A stretch of 56,474 nt of DNA from JAJEAD01 sp964420925 (GCA_964420925.1 CAYQVB010000061.1:1-56474), one strand, 5' to 3'; numbered from the stretch's first letter, positions 8,827 through 17,918 are shown. Notes: generated by a model from the letters alone, not told the origin. Numbers and translations are program-made.

Positions 8827-9143
8827 CCCGGCAGGGGTCTTGCCGGCAGCTCCGGCACCGGATCGCAGCCGAGGCGCAGGTGCCAGTAGCGCCACGATCG
8901 ACCGTTGAACACTCCGGAGGGCGGATCCCGCAACACCTCTCGCAGTCTGTCCTCGGAGACTCGCGAGAGCAGCCAGCGGACATCGTCCACGCTGCCGAGC
9001 GTCATCATTTGCGCGAGGAAAAGGCGCGTGTCGGCAAGGGTGCGACCGGGCGGCTGCCACCAGACGTACTTCCTCGCCATGGCGTCCGCCCAGTGGTCAT
9101 TGGTCAGCCGATCGTGATCCTGCGGCGTACGGATTGTGCTCAA
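8823..9143 (-). CDS. Uncharacterised partner of the AbiEii-like gene, probable antitoxin
   Basis: A 106-residue protein, tryptophan-rich and with no recognised domain. It begins MSTIRTPQDHDRLTND, has YVWWQPPGRTL near 26-36, and ends with FNGRSWRYWHLRLGCD, a tail I associate with small proteins coded beside AbiEii nucleotidyltransferases. It is not the helix-turn-helix AbiEi antitoxin of classical AbiE systems. Its position first in the operon and the four-base overlap with the transferase make an antitoxin or adaptor role likely. Confidence 0.55.
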   Translation of the reverse strand: MSTIRTPQDHDRLTNDHWADAMARKYVWWQPPGRTLADTRLFLAQMMTLGSVDDVRWLLSRVSEDRLREVLRDPPSGVFNGRSWRYWHLRLGCDPVPELPARPLPG

Positions 9144-9159
9144 GTCGACACCGAACGGG

Positions 9160-9303
9160 TCAGCGGTAGCACAATTGTACCTGCGCGCGCTGCTTCAGCC
9201 CCTCGCCGCGAAGCTCCTCCCAGAGTGATGGCGGGAGCGGATCGTTGAAGAGCCGGACGTTGACCCGGACCTCGGCGGCGCTCTGCATGCCCGGGATCAC
9301 CAT
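9160..9303 (-). pseudogene. C-terminal fragment of an aldo/keto reductase
   Basis: The minus strand encodes VIPGMQSAAEVRVNVRLFND followed by PLPPSLWEELRGEGL and a stop at 9160-9162. This is closely similar to the end of the intact aldo/keto reductase at 24157-25200 (VIPGMRNAAEVRDNVRLFSV, then IPPALWEELRDEGL). Upstream of about 9303 the similarity stops, so only about 40 codons remain. It is probably a relic of a paralogue truncated by rearrangement. The rest of 9144-9470 shows no gene. Confidence 0.65.
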
Positions 9304-9470
9304 GCCGGATCTTCTCCGCGGCAGGCGCCTCCGCCCGGCGGCACCCGCATCCCGAAGGGAGGGGGCCGCGAAAGCTGCGCCAGCAATCGATGCGGACTCA
9401 GGCCGTATCCGAATCCATTGTCACAATATCCGTGGCGTATTGTGACAACGCACCCGCAGCCGACGCCGAA

Positions 9471-10190
9471 TCAGCCTCCACCCACCGTCCCCATGAAGTT
9501 GCGGTAGAGGGTACGCGAGAGCGAAGCAAAGGCCGGCATGTTCGCGGCGGCTTTGGCGTCGAGGCGAGGCAGCGCGCCCTCGCCGAGAGCGCCCTCCAGC
9601 GCCTGGGCATACTCTGGGATCTCGCCCCAGTCGGAGACGGTGGTCGGGGTGAGCTCGACGTGAAACTGCACCGAGAAGGCGTGCTCCCCGTACGAGAGCG
9701 CGTTGACGGCGCAGGCGGGTGAGGACACCAGCACTTCGCCTCCCTCGGGCATCCTGGTTACTTCTGCGCCGTGCCATTGCAGGCAGAGGAACTCCTCGGG
9801 CACGCCCTGGAGGAAGGGGCTGCTGCGCCCCGCATCGGTAAGCTGCACCGGCATCACCCCGATCTCCGGCTGGGCGGCCGGCCCCACCTCGCCCCCGAGG
9901 GCTTCGGCGAGGAGCTGGTGGCCGAGGCAGAAGCCGAGGAATGGTCGCTGGAACTCGCCCACCCACTCGCGGATCGCGGCAAGCTCGAGCTCTATCCAGG
10001 AGTGCTCGTCCTTCTGCCACACGTCCATCGGGCCGCCCATGCTGATAAGCACGTCGAAGGCGTCGAGGTCGGGGATCGGCTCGCCTTCGTCGAGCTCCAC
10101 CGCCTGCCACTCGATGCCGTCTTCGGCCATGAAGTCCCGGAAGATGCCCGGGTGCTCGCACGCGATGTGCTGGAAGACGAGTACGCGCAT
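9471..10190 (-). CDS. Class I glutamine amidotransferase (GMP-synthase-like)
   Basis: A 239-residue stand-alone class I amidotransferase domain. The catalytic triad is visible: C88 in GFCLGHQL, H177 and E179 in QFHVEL. Such proteins hydrolyse glutamine or gamma-glutamyl compounds; stand-alone members include gamma-glutamyl peptidases, and the acceptor here is unknown. The start MRVLVFQHIACEHPG is typical of the family. It appears to be a single-gene unit: the neighbour on the right is divergent, and on the left there is only a gene relic. Confidence 0.85.
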   Translation of the reverse strand: MRVLVFQHIACEHPGIFRDFMAEDGIEWQAVELDEGEPIPDLDAFDVLISMGGPMDVWQKDEHSWIELELAAIREWVGEFQRPFLGFCLGHQLLAEALGGEVGPAAQPEIGVMPVQLTDAGRSSPFLQGVPEEFLCLQWHGAEVTRMPEGGEVLVSSPACAVNALSYGEHAFSVQFHVELTPTTVSDWGEIPEYAQALEGALGEGALPRLDAKAAANMPAFASLSRTLYRNFMGTVGGG

Positions 10191-10507
10191 GTCGTTGTCT
10201 CCGAGCGGGGCGCCGCGGACCCCGCGCCCCTGTCATCGGACCTCGGCGGCGGGGCGTCATTCTAGCGCGCAGATCTCTACCCAAGCTTCGTAGCGAGGGC
10301 GCCGAGACGCTGCGACTCAAGCGGGCGCACGGACTGAGAGAGACTGAAGGCATTGGTGTCTATGTTGAAGTGGCTCGAGGGAGTGCGACCGCTTGAGCCG
10401 CGAGTGTATCGGCGTCCACAGTAGAAGGTCGGTGAGATCTGCGCGCCAGCAGTCGGAATCCGTATCATTGCGAGATGGGCGCTCCGCCCGCCGAGACGGA
10501 AAACACG
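10191..10507. other. Divergent intergenic region without a recognisable gene
   Basis: This 317-base stretch separates two divergent genes and must hold promoters for both, but I could not pick a convincing -35/-10 pair. The open frames crossing it are low-complexity arginine-rich shadows in all directions. No tRNA or clear hairpin was found. Confidence 0.4.
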
Positions 10508-11428
10508 ATGCCCGGACTGCGCTTTCAGGTCCTGATCCTCCCCAACGCGCCCTGGGACGAGCTCGCCGGCCGCTTCCGCCTTCTGGAGGAGCTGGGCTTC
10601 GACGTCGCCGCAGTAGCGGACCACTTCGTCGACTGGACGAATCCGCCGAGCCCCTGGCTCGAATCGTGGACCCTGCTCGCGGCGGTGGCCCGCGAGACCT
10701 CCCGGATCCGGCTCTGCACCTGCGTATCGCAGATCCCGCTGCGCGAGCCGGCGATGTTCGCGCGCCAGGCGCTCACCCTCGATCACGTCTCCGGCGGGCG
10801 CCTGGACGTGGGGCTCGGCCTCGGCCTGCCGATCGATCCCTCCTACGACATGATGGGGATCCCGAACTGGTCGAATCCCGAGCGCGTCGCCCGTTTCCGC
10901 GAGTACGTCGCGATCGTGGACCGCCTGCTCTCCAGCGAAGTGAGCTCCTTCGAGGGGCGCTACTACCGGATTCGGGAAGCGGCCATGAACCCGCGCCCCA
11001 TCCAGCGGCCGCGCCCTCCCCTGCTCATCGCGGCAATGGGACCGCGGATGCTCGAACAGGCGGCCGAGCACGCCGACATCTGGAACAGTCTCAGCTTCGC
11101 CGAGACCTTCGAGGCGCAGCTTGCCGAGACACGCGAGCGCATCGACCGCGTCAACGCCCACTGCGCCGCCATCGGGCGGGACCCCGGGGACATCGTCTTC
11201 TCCTACCAGATGTTCGATCCGGCAGCGCGCGCGAGCGGCGGCTTCTTCAACTGCTACGAGTCGCCGGAGCGATTCCGCGAAATGGCCGAACGCCTCCTGC
11301 CGCTGGGCCTCTCGGAGCTCGGCCTCTACTACCCGATGCGCGAGGAGCAGTTGCCGATCTTCGAGCGCATCGCCCAGGATGTGCTGCCCGAACTGCGGGA
11401 ACGCCACGACGGGACGCCCGCGGACTGA
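10508..11428 (+). CDS. LLM-class flavin-dependent oxidoreductase
   Basis: A 306-residue luciferase-like TIM-barrel protein. Characteristic segments are ELGFDVAAVADHFVDW near the N-terminus, RIRLCTCVSQIPLREPAMFA, and HVSGGRLDVGLGLGLPIDPS. Members use reduced FMN or F420 for monooxygenation or hydride transfer; the substrate is not predictable. The start at 10508 (MPGLRFQVLI) was preferred because GAGACGGAA lies just before it, although an in-frame ATG at 10475 would add 11 residues. It is convergent with the SDR gene. Confidence 0.8.
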   Translation: MPGLRFQVLILPNAPWDELAGRFRLLEELGFDVAAVADHFVDWTNPPSPWLESWTLLAAVARETSRIRLCTCVSQIPLREPAMFARQALTLDHVSGGRLDVGLGLGLPIDPSYDMMGIPNWSNPERVARFREYVAIVDRLLSSEVSSFEGRYYRIREAAMNPRPIQRPRPPLLIAAMGPRMLEQAAEHADIWNSLSFAETFEAQLAETRERIDRVNAHCAAIGRDPGDIVFSYQMFDPAARASGGFFNCYESPERFREMAERLLPLGLSELGLYYPMREEQLPIFERIAQDVLPELRERHDGTPAD

Positions 11429-11633
11429 CCCGCGCTGACCCGCCTTCGGCGACCGCGACACGGGCGCCGACCGCGCGGCAAGAGTTGTCGTCCCGCCGCT
11501 ACGGCAAGATGTCGGGCATGCCCCCGGCCGACCGCGCGTGTGGCGCGCGTCGTGCATGCGGCGACCGCGCCCGCGATGCGAAGCCGGGGTCGACGCACGC
11601 GAGCGACATCCGCCTCGCAAGGGGCGTTGGTGG

Positions 11634-12365
11634 CTACCGGGGCACGATCTGAAAGCGCGGATGAATGAATATCTCCGGCACGATGGTCCTGGGTGGCAGG
11701 GTGAGGAGATACATCGCGGCGTTCACGATGTCGTCCACGTCGAGCCACAGCGAGGTGTCCGGGTACGGGTGACCGGAGCGCGCCATGTCGGTCACCACCC
11801 GGCCCGGACAGATGACGTGCACGCTCGTCTCGGTCTCCTTGAGCTCCTGCGACAGGGAATCGGCGAGACCCATGAGCCCGTGCTTGGCGGCGCAGTACGC
11901 GCCCAAGCCCACCTGCCCGAACTTCCCGGAGTTCGAAGAGATGATGAGGAGCTTGCTGCCTCCCGTCTCGGGCATCACCCGCAGGCATTCCCGGATGGTC
12001 AGGAAGACCCCGCGCAGGTTGACCGCCATCAGCCAGTCCCAATCCTCGGTCTTCGTCTCGGCAATGGAGGCCTGGAACAGCACCCCGGCGTTGCACACCG
12101 CGAAGTCGATCTTGCCGAAGGTTTCCCGCGCCTTCTCGACCGTCGCTTTGATGTCGTCTTCATTTGCCACGTCGCATCCGATCACGAGCGCACGGCCTCC
12201 GCGCGACTCGATCTCCGCCGCGAGGGCTTCGCGGTCTTCCGGGGCCCGCGCAGTGGCGACGACGTTCATTCGCTCCGCCGCGAGAGCGAGACAGAGCGCC
12301 CGGCCAATGCCGCGGTTGGCCCCGGTGACGAGTCCGGTCCGGCCTTCGAGCGAATTGCGGTTCAT
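11634..12365 (-). CDS. Short-chain dehydrogenase/reductase
   Basis: A 243-residue classical SDR. The cofactor motif TGANRGIG lies at about 14-21 after a short lead, the NAG motif is in VCNAGVLF, and the catalytic Ser-Tyr-Lys are in IISSNSGKFG and YCAAK. The residues after the second strand (TARAPEDR) are compatible with NADP(H). It oxidises or reduces a hydroxyl or carbonyl; the substrate is unknown. The start at 12365 follows GGAGACGGGGAC; the longer frame to 12428 is not needed. The gene is flanked by gaps and appears monocistronic. Confidence 0.85.
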   Translation of the reverse strand: MNRNSLEGRTGLVTGANRGIGRALCLALAAERMNVVATARAPEDREALAAEIESRGGRALVIGCDVANEDDIKATVEKARETFGKIDFAVCNAGVLFQASIAETKTEDWDWLMAVNLRGVFLTIRECLRVMPETGGSKLLIISSNSGKFGQVGLGAYCAAKHGLMGLADSLSQELKETETSVHVICPGRVVTDMARSGHPYPDTSLWLDVDDIVNAAMYLLTLPPRTIVPEIFIHPRFQIVPR

Positions 12366-12572
12366 GTCCCCGTCTCCACGTGGTGTTTGCGCCCTCTTGA
12401 AAGGTTCTCGGCGGTCACGGGTGTCCACCGGACCTCAGCCTAGGGCCTGAAGTCCGCCTTTCGTTGCGTTCCGCCGCGCTCGTGTCCGAGCCTTCCGTGT
12501 CGCTGCGGTTACGCGGCAGGGGCCACGCAAACCGAGCCCCTGTCTGCCCCCGTCCCCGCCCCGGATCTCGCG

Positions 12573-13577
12573 CTACAGCGTGCTGAAGTTCATCGGCGAG
12601 GCGGAAATGGCCTGCACCTTGAGCTCGGCCCGATTGATGGGGTGCTTCAGCGCCTTCTTCTTGAGCTCATTGAGGCGAGCGTAGCCCGACGCCTGCTCCG
12701 CCGCCCACTCCTTCGCGAAAGAGCCGTTGCGGATACCCCGGATGACCCGCGTCATCCGCTTCTTCATCTCCGCCCTCGGCAGCGCCTCGGCGCGGGTGAG
12801 GGTGCCGTACTGGGAAGTGGGGGAATGGTAGGGGGCCTGCCGGAACATTCCCATGAGGGCGATCTGGCGCAGGATCTCCGATGCCTCTCCCGAGGCGTAG
12901 AACTCGAGCACCGCGATCTCCGGCGGAATGTCGTGCTCCACCATGACCTCGAAGGCGAGCAGGAACGCCTCGGTGAGCAAGGGCCAGAGCGCCTGCTCTC
13001 CGAAAAGGTTCGCGTCCGTCTCCTGCTCGAAGGTGCATTCCACCACGCCGACGCGGGTGCAGCCGGCCGCCTTGGCGAGCGCCAGCGCGACGTCGCGGGC
13101 GCGCCCCGTCGCATTCTGCGCGACCGCGACGAAACCGGGCACGCCCTTGCCGGCTTCGAAGGACTCGCGCACCGTCACCCCCATCGCCCGGGGCGACATC
13201 ATGATCACATCGACGTCATCGGGCGGGACGATGCACTTGAAGCGGATGCCGTAGCTGCTCGCGAAGTCGAGCGCCTGCCCCGGACGCAGCGCGGAGCGGA
13301 TATGGCGCTCGTAGACCTGCTCCTGGATCTCGTCCGGAATCGCGATGATGAGGATGTCCGCCCTGGTCACCGCCTGGCGTATCGTCATCGCGGGAAAGCC
13401 GTCGCTTTCCGCGCTGCGGAAGTACGCGTCCTTGCGGTTGCCGACAATGACCTCGACTCCGCTGTCGCGCATGTTGAGGGCCTGTGCCCGGCCCTGGTTG
13501 CCGTATCCGAGCACGCCGACGGTGAGGCCCTCGAGCACCCCGAGATCGACGTCTTTGTCGAAGATGATCCTGCTCAT
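12573..13577 (-). CDS. Ketol-acid reductoisomerase-like protein with altered active-site residues
   Basis: The 334-residue protein has the IlvC layout: an N-terminal Rossmann domain with GYGNQG at 24-29 and a C-terminal helical knotted domain. Canonical KARI makes 2,3-dihydroxy-acids for valine and isoleucine. Two key positions differ. The conserved lysine of the MxPK segment is R130 (MMSPRAMGVTVR). The metal-binding aspartate of the DLFGEQ signature is N190 (ETDANLFGEQ), while E194 is kept. The cofactor loop VGNRKDAYFRSA also departs from the usual VGLR pattern. The helical-domain segment LEFYASGEASEI is unlike the standard ECLHELK. I read this as a KARI-like enzyme or homologue of another pathway rather than housekeeping ilvC. 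No ilvB/ilvN/ilvD lies nearby. Confidence 0.75.
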   Translation of the reverse strand: MSRIIFDKDVDLGVLEGLTVGVLGYGNQGRAQALNMRDSGVEVIVGNRKDAYFRSAESDGFPAMTIRQAVTRADILIIAIPDEIQEQVYERHIRSALRPGQALDFASSYGIRFKCIVPPDDVDVIMMSPRAMGVTVRESFEAGKGVPGFVAVAQNATGRARDVALALAKAAGCTRVGVVECTFEQETDANLFGEQALWPLLTEAFLLAFEVMVEHDIPPEIAVLEFYASGEASEILRQIALMGMFRQAPYHSPTSQYGTLTRAEALPRAEMKKRMTRVIRGIRNGSFAKEWAAEQASGYARLNELKKKALKHPINRAELKVQAISASPMNFSTL

Positions 13578-13733
13578 GTTCTTTCCCTCCCATGGTCTTG
13601 ATTACGCGGGACCCTGCCGCCCCGCCGGTCAAACATCGACGATCCCCGACGGCCCCTTCTTTCGCTTGTCAGGGCTCCGGAAACTGTTGCCACTTGGTGG
13701 ATTCCGCGAATCAAGGGTCGTCCGGAATCCGAT

Positions 13734-14591
13734 TCACGGTCGAGACACGGTCTCGAGTTCTCCCGATTGCCTGTGCCTGGAGGCCGCCGATTTTCTTCTC
13801 CATGCGATCGGAAAGCTCGGATGATCCATGGGCCCGCCCACCGTGGGCCGCGGCGAAGCAATCTCGGGAAAGGTCACGCCCGCTCGCTCCACGTACACCG
13901 CGTCATCGCCCAGCCAGCGCGTCGAGAACGCGCGGCGACGGGTAGCGAGATGACCAGTCGCCGGAGCACGATGCACGATGCGCATGTGGAACACCAGGCA
14001 ATCGCCCGGCTCCATGTCCCAGGCGAGTATCTCGTGCTGAGAGATCTCGGCATCGATGTCGGGCGGCGCGTCGAAGGTGCCGGCGGGGTAGGCATAAGGT
14101 GAGTGGTCGCCGAACTTGATCGGAGTGAACAGCTTTCCCCAATTATGCGAACCGGCGACGAACTCCACGCACACACCCCGGGATATCGGATCCAGCGGCA
14201 ACCACACGCTGCAGAGCCGGTTGCCTTCGACGCAGTAGTAGGGCTGGTCCTGGTGCCAGGGTGAGGCTTCGCGGGTGCCCGGCAACTTTATCAGCATGTT
14301 CTCGAGGAAGATCCGGCAATGTTGCGAGCGGGTGAGCTCCCCTGCAATCCGGGCCGCCGGCGACTCGAATACGAAGGAGCGGTACTCCGGAATCCGGTCC
14401 CAGTTCATCAGGTCGTCGAGATATCCGCCGGGATTGCCCTCGGGGGTATAGGAAGTCGCATGGGGACCGGGATGCGCCAGGTTTCTCTCGAATCCCTGTG
14501 CCAACCGCTCGATCCACCTCGCTTCGAAACGATTGCGCAAGCAGACGACGCCGTCGCGATCGAAGTGCTCGATATCCTTTTCGGTGATCAC
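13734..14591 (-). CDS. Phytanoyl-CoA dioxygenase family protein
   Basis: A 285-residue Fe(II)/2-oxoglutarate dioxygenase. The iron-binding facial triad is H113 and D115 in PWHQDQPYY and H207 in MRIVHRAP; an arginine in RRRAFSTRWLGDD probably binds 2-oxoglutarate. These enzymes hydroxylate unactivated carbons in lipids, osmolytes or natural products. The C-terminal 30 residues after the usual end (DHPSFPIAW) are low-complexity, suggesting drift or a lost stop. The upstream neighbour on the same strand is a PLP decarboxylase, 173 bases away, so co-transcription is possible. Confidence 0.85.
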   Translation of the reverse strand: MITEKDIEHFDRDGVVCLRNRFEARWIERLAQGFERNLAHPGPHATSYTPEGNPGGYLDDLMNWDRIPEYRSFVFESPAARIAGELTRSQHCRIFLENMLIKLPGTREASPWHQDQPYYCVEGNRLCSVWLPLDPISRGVCVEFVAGSHNWGKLFTPIKFGDHSPYAYPAGTFDAPPDIDAEISQHEILAWDMEPGDCLVFHMRIVHRAPATGHLATRRRAFSTRWLGDDAVYVERAGVTFPEIASPRPTVGGPMDHPSFPIAWRRKSAASRHRQSGELETVSRP

Positions 14592-14764
14592 TGCATCGCG
14601 GGACCGTGACCTGTTCTCGACTCGTTTCAGTCTACGGGCTACCCGAAGCGCTTTCGAGCTCGTGTCGTCCGCTTCGGAGCGATCTCCTGGACATCCCCGA
14701 GATCATGACCTGATGCACACCGGAGCCACCCCTTGCCAGTTCTGGTCCCACCACGCGAAGCGAC

Positions 14765-16018
14765 TCAGATTGCGTAGACGGCGGGCTCCGCCGCGGCGGT
14801 GATCTTTGCCGCCTTCACTTCGTCCACCACCTCGCGAAGCTCGCTCAGGAAGATGGCGACCATCGGCTCGTGCGACAGGTTGAGCATGAGCATGATCGAG
14901 GGCGGCTCGAGCGCCCGGCCGACCAGCCATCCCCGTTGGCCCAGCCCTTCGGCCACCGCGAAGATGTCGAAGGCATCCGACCCGAATGCGAACTGAAAGG
15001 AGTGCGGCTTCGCATAGACGCTCAAGCCCTCGATGGCCTCGATTCCGTCGATGAGCGCTTGCCGGACCCGCATGAGCCGGCCGACCACCTCCCGGTAGCC
15101 GTCACGGCCGAGGTAGCGCATCACCGCCCAGGCGGAGGCGATCGCACCGCCGGAACGCGACCCGCTGATGTTGGGCGTCGAGTAGACACCGGCCGGCCAG
15201 TCCTCGAAGGTGGTGCGCTGGAAACGCTCGAGCGCCGCGTCGCGAAGGAGCAGCGCAGACACCCCCTTTGTCGCGTAGCCGTACTTGTGGAGATCGACTG
15301 AAATGGACGTCACGCCGGGAATCGCGAAGTCGAATTCGGGGACGGAGGGATCGATCTCTCGCGCAAAGGGCAGGATCATCCCGCCGAGACAGGCATCGAC
15401 GTGCATCCACAGGCCGTGCTCATGCGCGAGTTCCGAGACCGGCGCCACCGGATCGCACTCGCCGTAGGGATAGGGCGGTGCGGAGGCGATCAGCATCACC
15501 GTATTCTCGTTGATCGCGCGTGCCATCACCGCCACGTCGGCGGCGAAACCCGGGCTCTCCGCCATGCGCACCACATGCACGCCCACCAGGTGCGCCGCCT
15601 TGTCGAAGGAAGGATGAGCGGTGCGCGGCACGATCATCTCCGGTGCGGTGACCGCGGGCTTGTGCTCTTTCGCCCAGTCGCGCGCGGCCTTGACCGCCAT
15701 GATGTTGGTCTCGGTCCCCCCCGAGGTGGTGCTGCCGCCGGCTCCGTCCGGCGCGTGCAGCAGGTCGAGGAGCATGTCCACGACCTCGACCTCGTAGCGG
15801 TGCAGGCTCGGGTAGGAGGTGCGGCTGTAGAGCGCGTTCTCGTCGATGTACATCCCGAACGCCTCGTGCGCGACATCGAGCACGTCGTCCCCTGCGAAGT
15901 AAGCGGGCTTGAAGGAGCGCCCGGAGTGCCAGGGGGCATCGTCGCACCGGAGGGATTCCATCCTCCGCTGGAGCTCTTCCCGGCTGCATCGCTCGGCAGG
16001 AAATGCGGTCTTGCTCAT
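14765..16018 (-). CDS. PLP-dependent decarboxylase/lyase (sphingosine-phosphate-lyase-like)
   Basis: A 417-residue fold-type I enzyme of the group II decarboxylase superfamily. The phosphate-binding segment TTSGGTETN is at 97-105, the ring-stacking and pyridine-N residues are H135 and D208 (WMHVDACLGG), and the Schiff-base lysine is K245 in SVDLHKYGYATKG. The nearest recalled relatives are sphingosine-1-phosphate lyase and MfnA-like tyrosine/glutamate decarboxylases. It would cleave or decarboxylate an amino-alcohol phosphate or amino acid in the cytoplasm. The LLM gene upstream is on the same strand, 110 bases away. Confidence 0.8.
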   Translation of the reverse strand: MSKTAFPAERCSREELQRRMESLRCDDAPWHSGRSFKPAYFAGDDVLDVAHEAFGMYIDENALYSRTSYPSLHRYEVEVVDMLLDLLHAPDGAGGSTTSGGTETNIMAVKAARDWAKEHKPAVTAPEMIVPRTAHPSFDKAAHLVGVHVVRMAESPGFAADVAVMARAINENTVMLIASAPPYPYGECDPVAPVSELAHEHGLWMHVDACLGGMILPFAREIDPSVPEFDFAIPGVTSISVDLHKYGYATKGVSALLLRDAALERFQRTTFEDWPAGVYSTPNISGSRSGGAIASAWAVMRYLGRDGYREVVGRLMRVRQALIDGIEAIEGLSVYAKPHSFQFAFGSDAFDIFAVAEGLGQRGWLVGRALEPPSIMLMLNLSHEPMVAIFLSELREVVDEVKAAKITAAAEPAVYAI

Positions 16019-16128
16019 ATCGGGGCTCCTCGAGGCTCACGTCGGCGGCCAGCCGCGGACCGATGAATGCGAGGCATTCTACGCCGCTCGCCCTGACGGC
16101 AGGGGGACGGTGTCCCGAGGGACTTCCC

Positions 16129-17091
16129 TCAGACGAATCGCGGCATGACCTCGCGGGCGAAGAGGCGCACCATCTCGTAGTAGGACGCCTCGTCGTCGGC
16201 GAAGCAGCGCAGGTTCATCGCGTCGATCCCGGCATCGCGGTACTGCTCGAGCAGGGAGACGATCCGCTCGATTGTTCCGATCAGTTCGTAGTCCAGGTTG
16301 CGCCCTACCCTCTCCCGAGCCTCGTCGTCGTCGCCGATGTAGAGCGGAGACTGCGCGCGGATCTCGAAGCGCGTCGATGCGCGGCCCGCCTCGGCCGTGA
16401 GCCGGGAGAGCCTGGCGGTGCCTTCCCGGATCACCTCCGGCGGTCCTTCCGGGATCCATCCGTGACACCACTGAGCGAGGATACGAAGCGGAGGCTCGAA
16501 GAGCTCGGGGACGCCGCTTCGCGGATTCGGCCGGATGCCGCCGCCCATGAGCAAGGGAATCTCCGCGGTCTCGGGGAAGAAGGCGCCGCGATCGATTCGA
16601 AGCCTCTCTCCCCTGAAGTCCGCTCGTCCGCCGGGAAGCAGCACGGAAAGCGCTTCCACGTACTCGCGGGTGTACGCCGCCTTCGCAGCGTAGGGAATCT
16701 CCATTACCCGGTAGTCGGCGGGATAGTCCCCGCTGCCGACACCGAGCGACAGGCGATGCCCGGAAAGCGCCTGCAAGGTGATGAGCTGGCGCGCAAGCAC
16801 CCGGGGATCGCGGAGCGGAAGCACCAGCACCGAGGTCATGAGCCGCACCGCCCGCGTTGCCGCCGCGGCAAAGCTCAAGGTCACCAGGGATTCATAGAGG
16901 TCCGGCGAGATGTCGGCGTGCGGCCGAGTGAGCCCCGATGTGCGATGCCCCAGCCACTCGGTGTCGTAGCTAATGTGATCGTGCACCAGCAGCGCATCGT
17001 AGCCGAGCGCTTCCGCTTCCTCGGCCACCCGGCGGATGTTGCCGGGACTTGCGAGCGGTCCGGAATTGGGGAGAGCGAGGCCGAACTTCAC
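16129..17091 (-). CDS. LLM-class flavin-dependent oxidoreductase
   Basis: A 320-residue luciferase-like protein. Family segments: EAEALGYDALLVHDHI near 27-42, TSVLVLPLRDPRVLARQLITL, and LSLGVGSGDYPADY. The start MKFGLALPNSGP is standard. It probably uses F420 or FMN. It is a second, only distantly similar, LLM enzyme in this window (the other is at 10508). It shares strand and spacing with the decarboxylase downstream. Confidence 0.8.
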   Translation of the reverse strand: MKFGLALPNSGPLASPGNIRRVAEEAEALGYDALLVHDHISYDTEWLGHRTSGLTRPHADISPDLYESLVTLSFAAAATRAVRLMTSVLVLPLRDPRVLARQLITLQALSGHRLSLGVGSGDYPADYRVMEIPYAAKAAYTREYVEALSVLLPGGRADFRGERLRIDRGAFFPETAEIPLLMGGGIRPNPRSGVPELFEPPLRILAQWCHGWIPEGPPEVIREGTARLSRLTAEAGRASTRFEIRAQSPLYIGDDDEARERVGRNLDYELIGTIERIVSLLEQYRDAGIDAMNLRCFADDEASYYEMVRLFAREVMPRFV

Positions 17092-17142
17092 GCTTCCAGC
17101 TCCGCCAGCACCGTGGGCAATGCGGAAGTCGCAGGCTCAGCG

Positions 17143-17295
17143 CGAAACGGACGTGTCATCGACATGCAGCCCGAAGACGGAGAACATGAGCCGTTGCTCG
17201 GCCACATCGCGCTGGAACGGAGCGGCGTGGCGGTGGACATGATCGGCCATGGATTGCTGCCGGTCGGATACATGGACGCAAAGGGCTTGCCATGA
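17143..17295 (+). pseudogene. Possible C-terminal fragment of a clan AA aspartic protease-like protein
   Basis: About 50 codons on the plus strand read EPLLGHIALERSGVAVDMIG and then HGLLPVGYMDAKG before a stop at 17295. This resembles the end of small retropepsin-like bacterial proteins (pattern EPLLGxxxLExLxLxVD, then LVP). No start or catalytic D-T/S-G is present upstream, where the divergent LLM gene begins, so it could only be a relic. The rest of 17092-17389 shows no gene. Confidence 0.35.
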
Positions 17296-17389
17296 GCCCG
17301 TAGATCGCCAAGCGAGAGGAAGTACGCCTCTCGATTGGGCACGAACAGCTTGGAGCCGCCCGAACCCCTTCGACGCAGACCTGCCGCCG

Positions 17390-17674
17390 TCAGCCTTCGG
17401 CGGTGACCGGGTCGATCATCTTGCGCACCTCGGTGACCACGGTGGCAGGAAATCCGCTGCGCTCGGCGTGCTCGTGGATGAGCGCCTCGTCGTCGGCGAG
17501 GTAGATGCAGAAGGTCTTGTCGCCGGCGACATAGGTGTGCTCCCACTGGATGTTCTTCTTCTCCGCCTTCATGTCCGCCAGCACCCCGTTGGATTTCTGG
17601 GCGGCACCCCGCAGCGCCTCGCGCTCCGCGGAGCCGATCTCGGGAATGTCTCGCTCTATGACATATCTGGGCAT
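17390..17674 (-). CDS. DUF4242 small protein
   Basis: A 94-residue ferredoxin-like-fold protein that begins MPRYVIERDIPEIGSAERE and continues with NIQWEHTYVAGDKTFCIY, matching the DUF4242 (SCO4226-like, possible nickel-binding) pattern. The biochemical role is unknown. The start at 17674 gives the standard family N-terminus and has GGAGG upstream; the frame to 17785 adds unrelated sequence. It stands alone. Confidence 0.8.
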   Translation of the reverse strand: MPRYVIERDIPEIGSAEREALRGAAQKSNGVLADMKAEKKNIQWEHTYVAGDKTFCIYLADDEALIHEHAERSGFPATVVTEVRKMIDPVTAEG

Positions 17675-17918
17675 GGTCAATCCTCCTTCTTCGATCTCAG
17701 GATCCGGGGGGTGGGTTCCAGCTTTCGCCGGCGAATTGATGTGGCATGCATATCGCGCCTTGCAGTGCGCTCGAATCGGATGCATCCCGCTCGATTCGAA
17801 CTCCGAAGCTCACATCGGAACGTCGAGCGTGCCCAACGGGCAGCAACGGCGAGGAGAAAGGGAAGCGACCGGTCCGGGCAGCTCCGAAGTAGAGCACATC
17901 CTCGCATCACTTCCTGCC

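Noticed and set aside
11538..12443. Plus-strand frame opposite the SDR gene
   Set aside because: It has histidine- and arginine-rich shadow composition with no motif, whereas the minus strand has full SDR motifs.
16003..17295. 430-codon plus-strand frame across the LLM gene
   Set aside because: Most of it is antisense to the LLM gene. Only its last 50 codons look protein-like, and they are listed separately as a possible relic.
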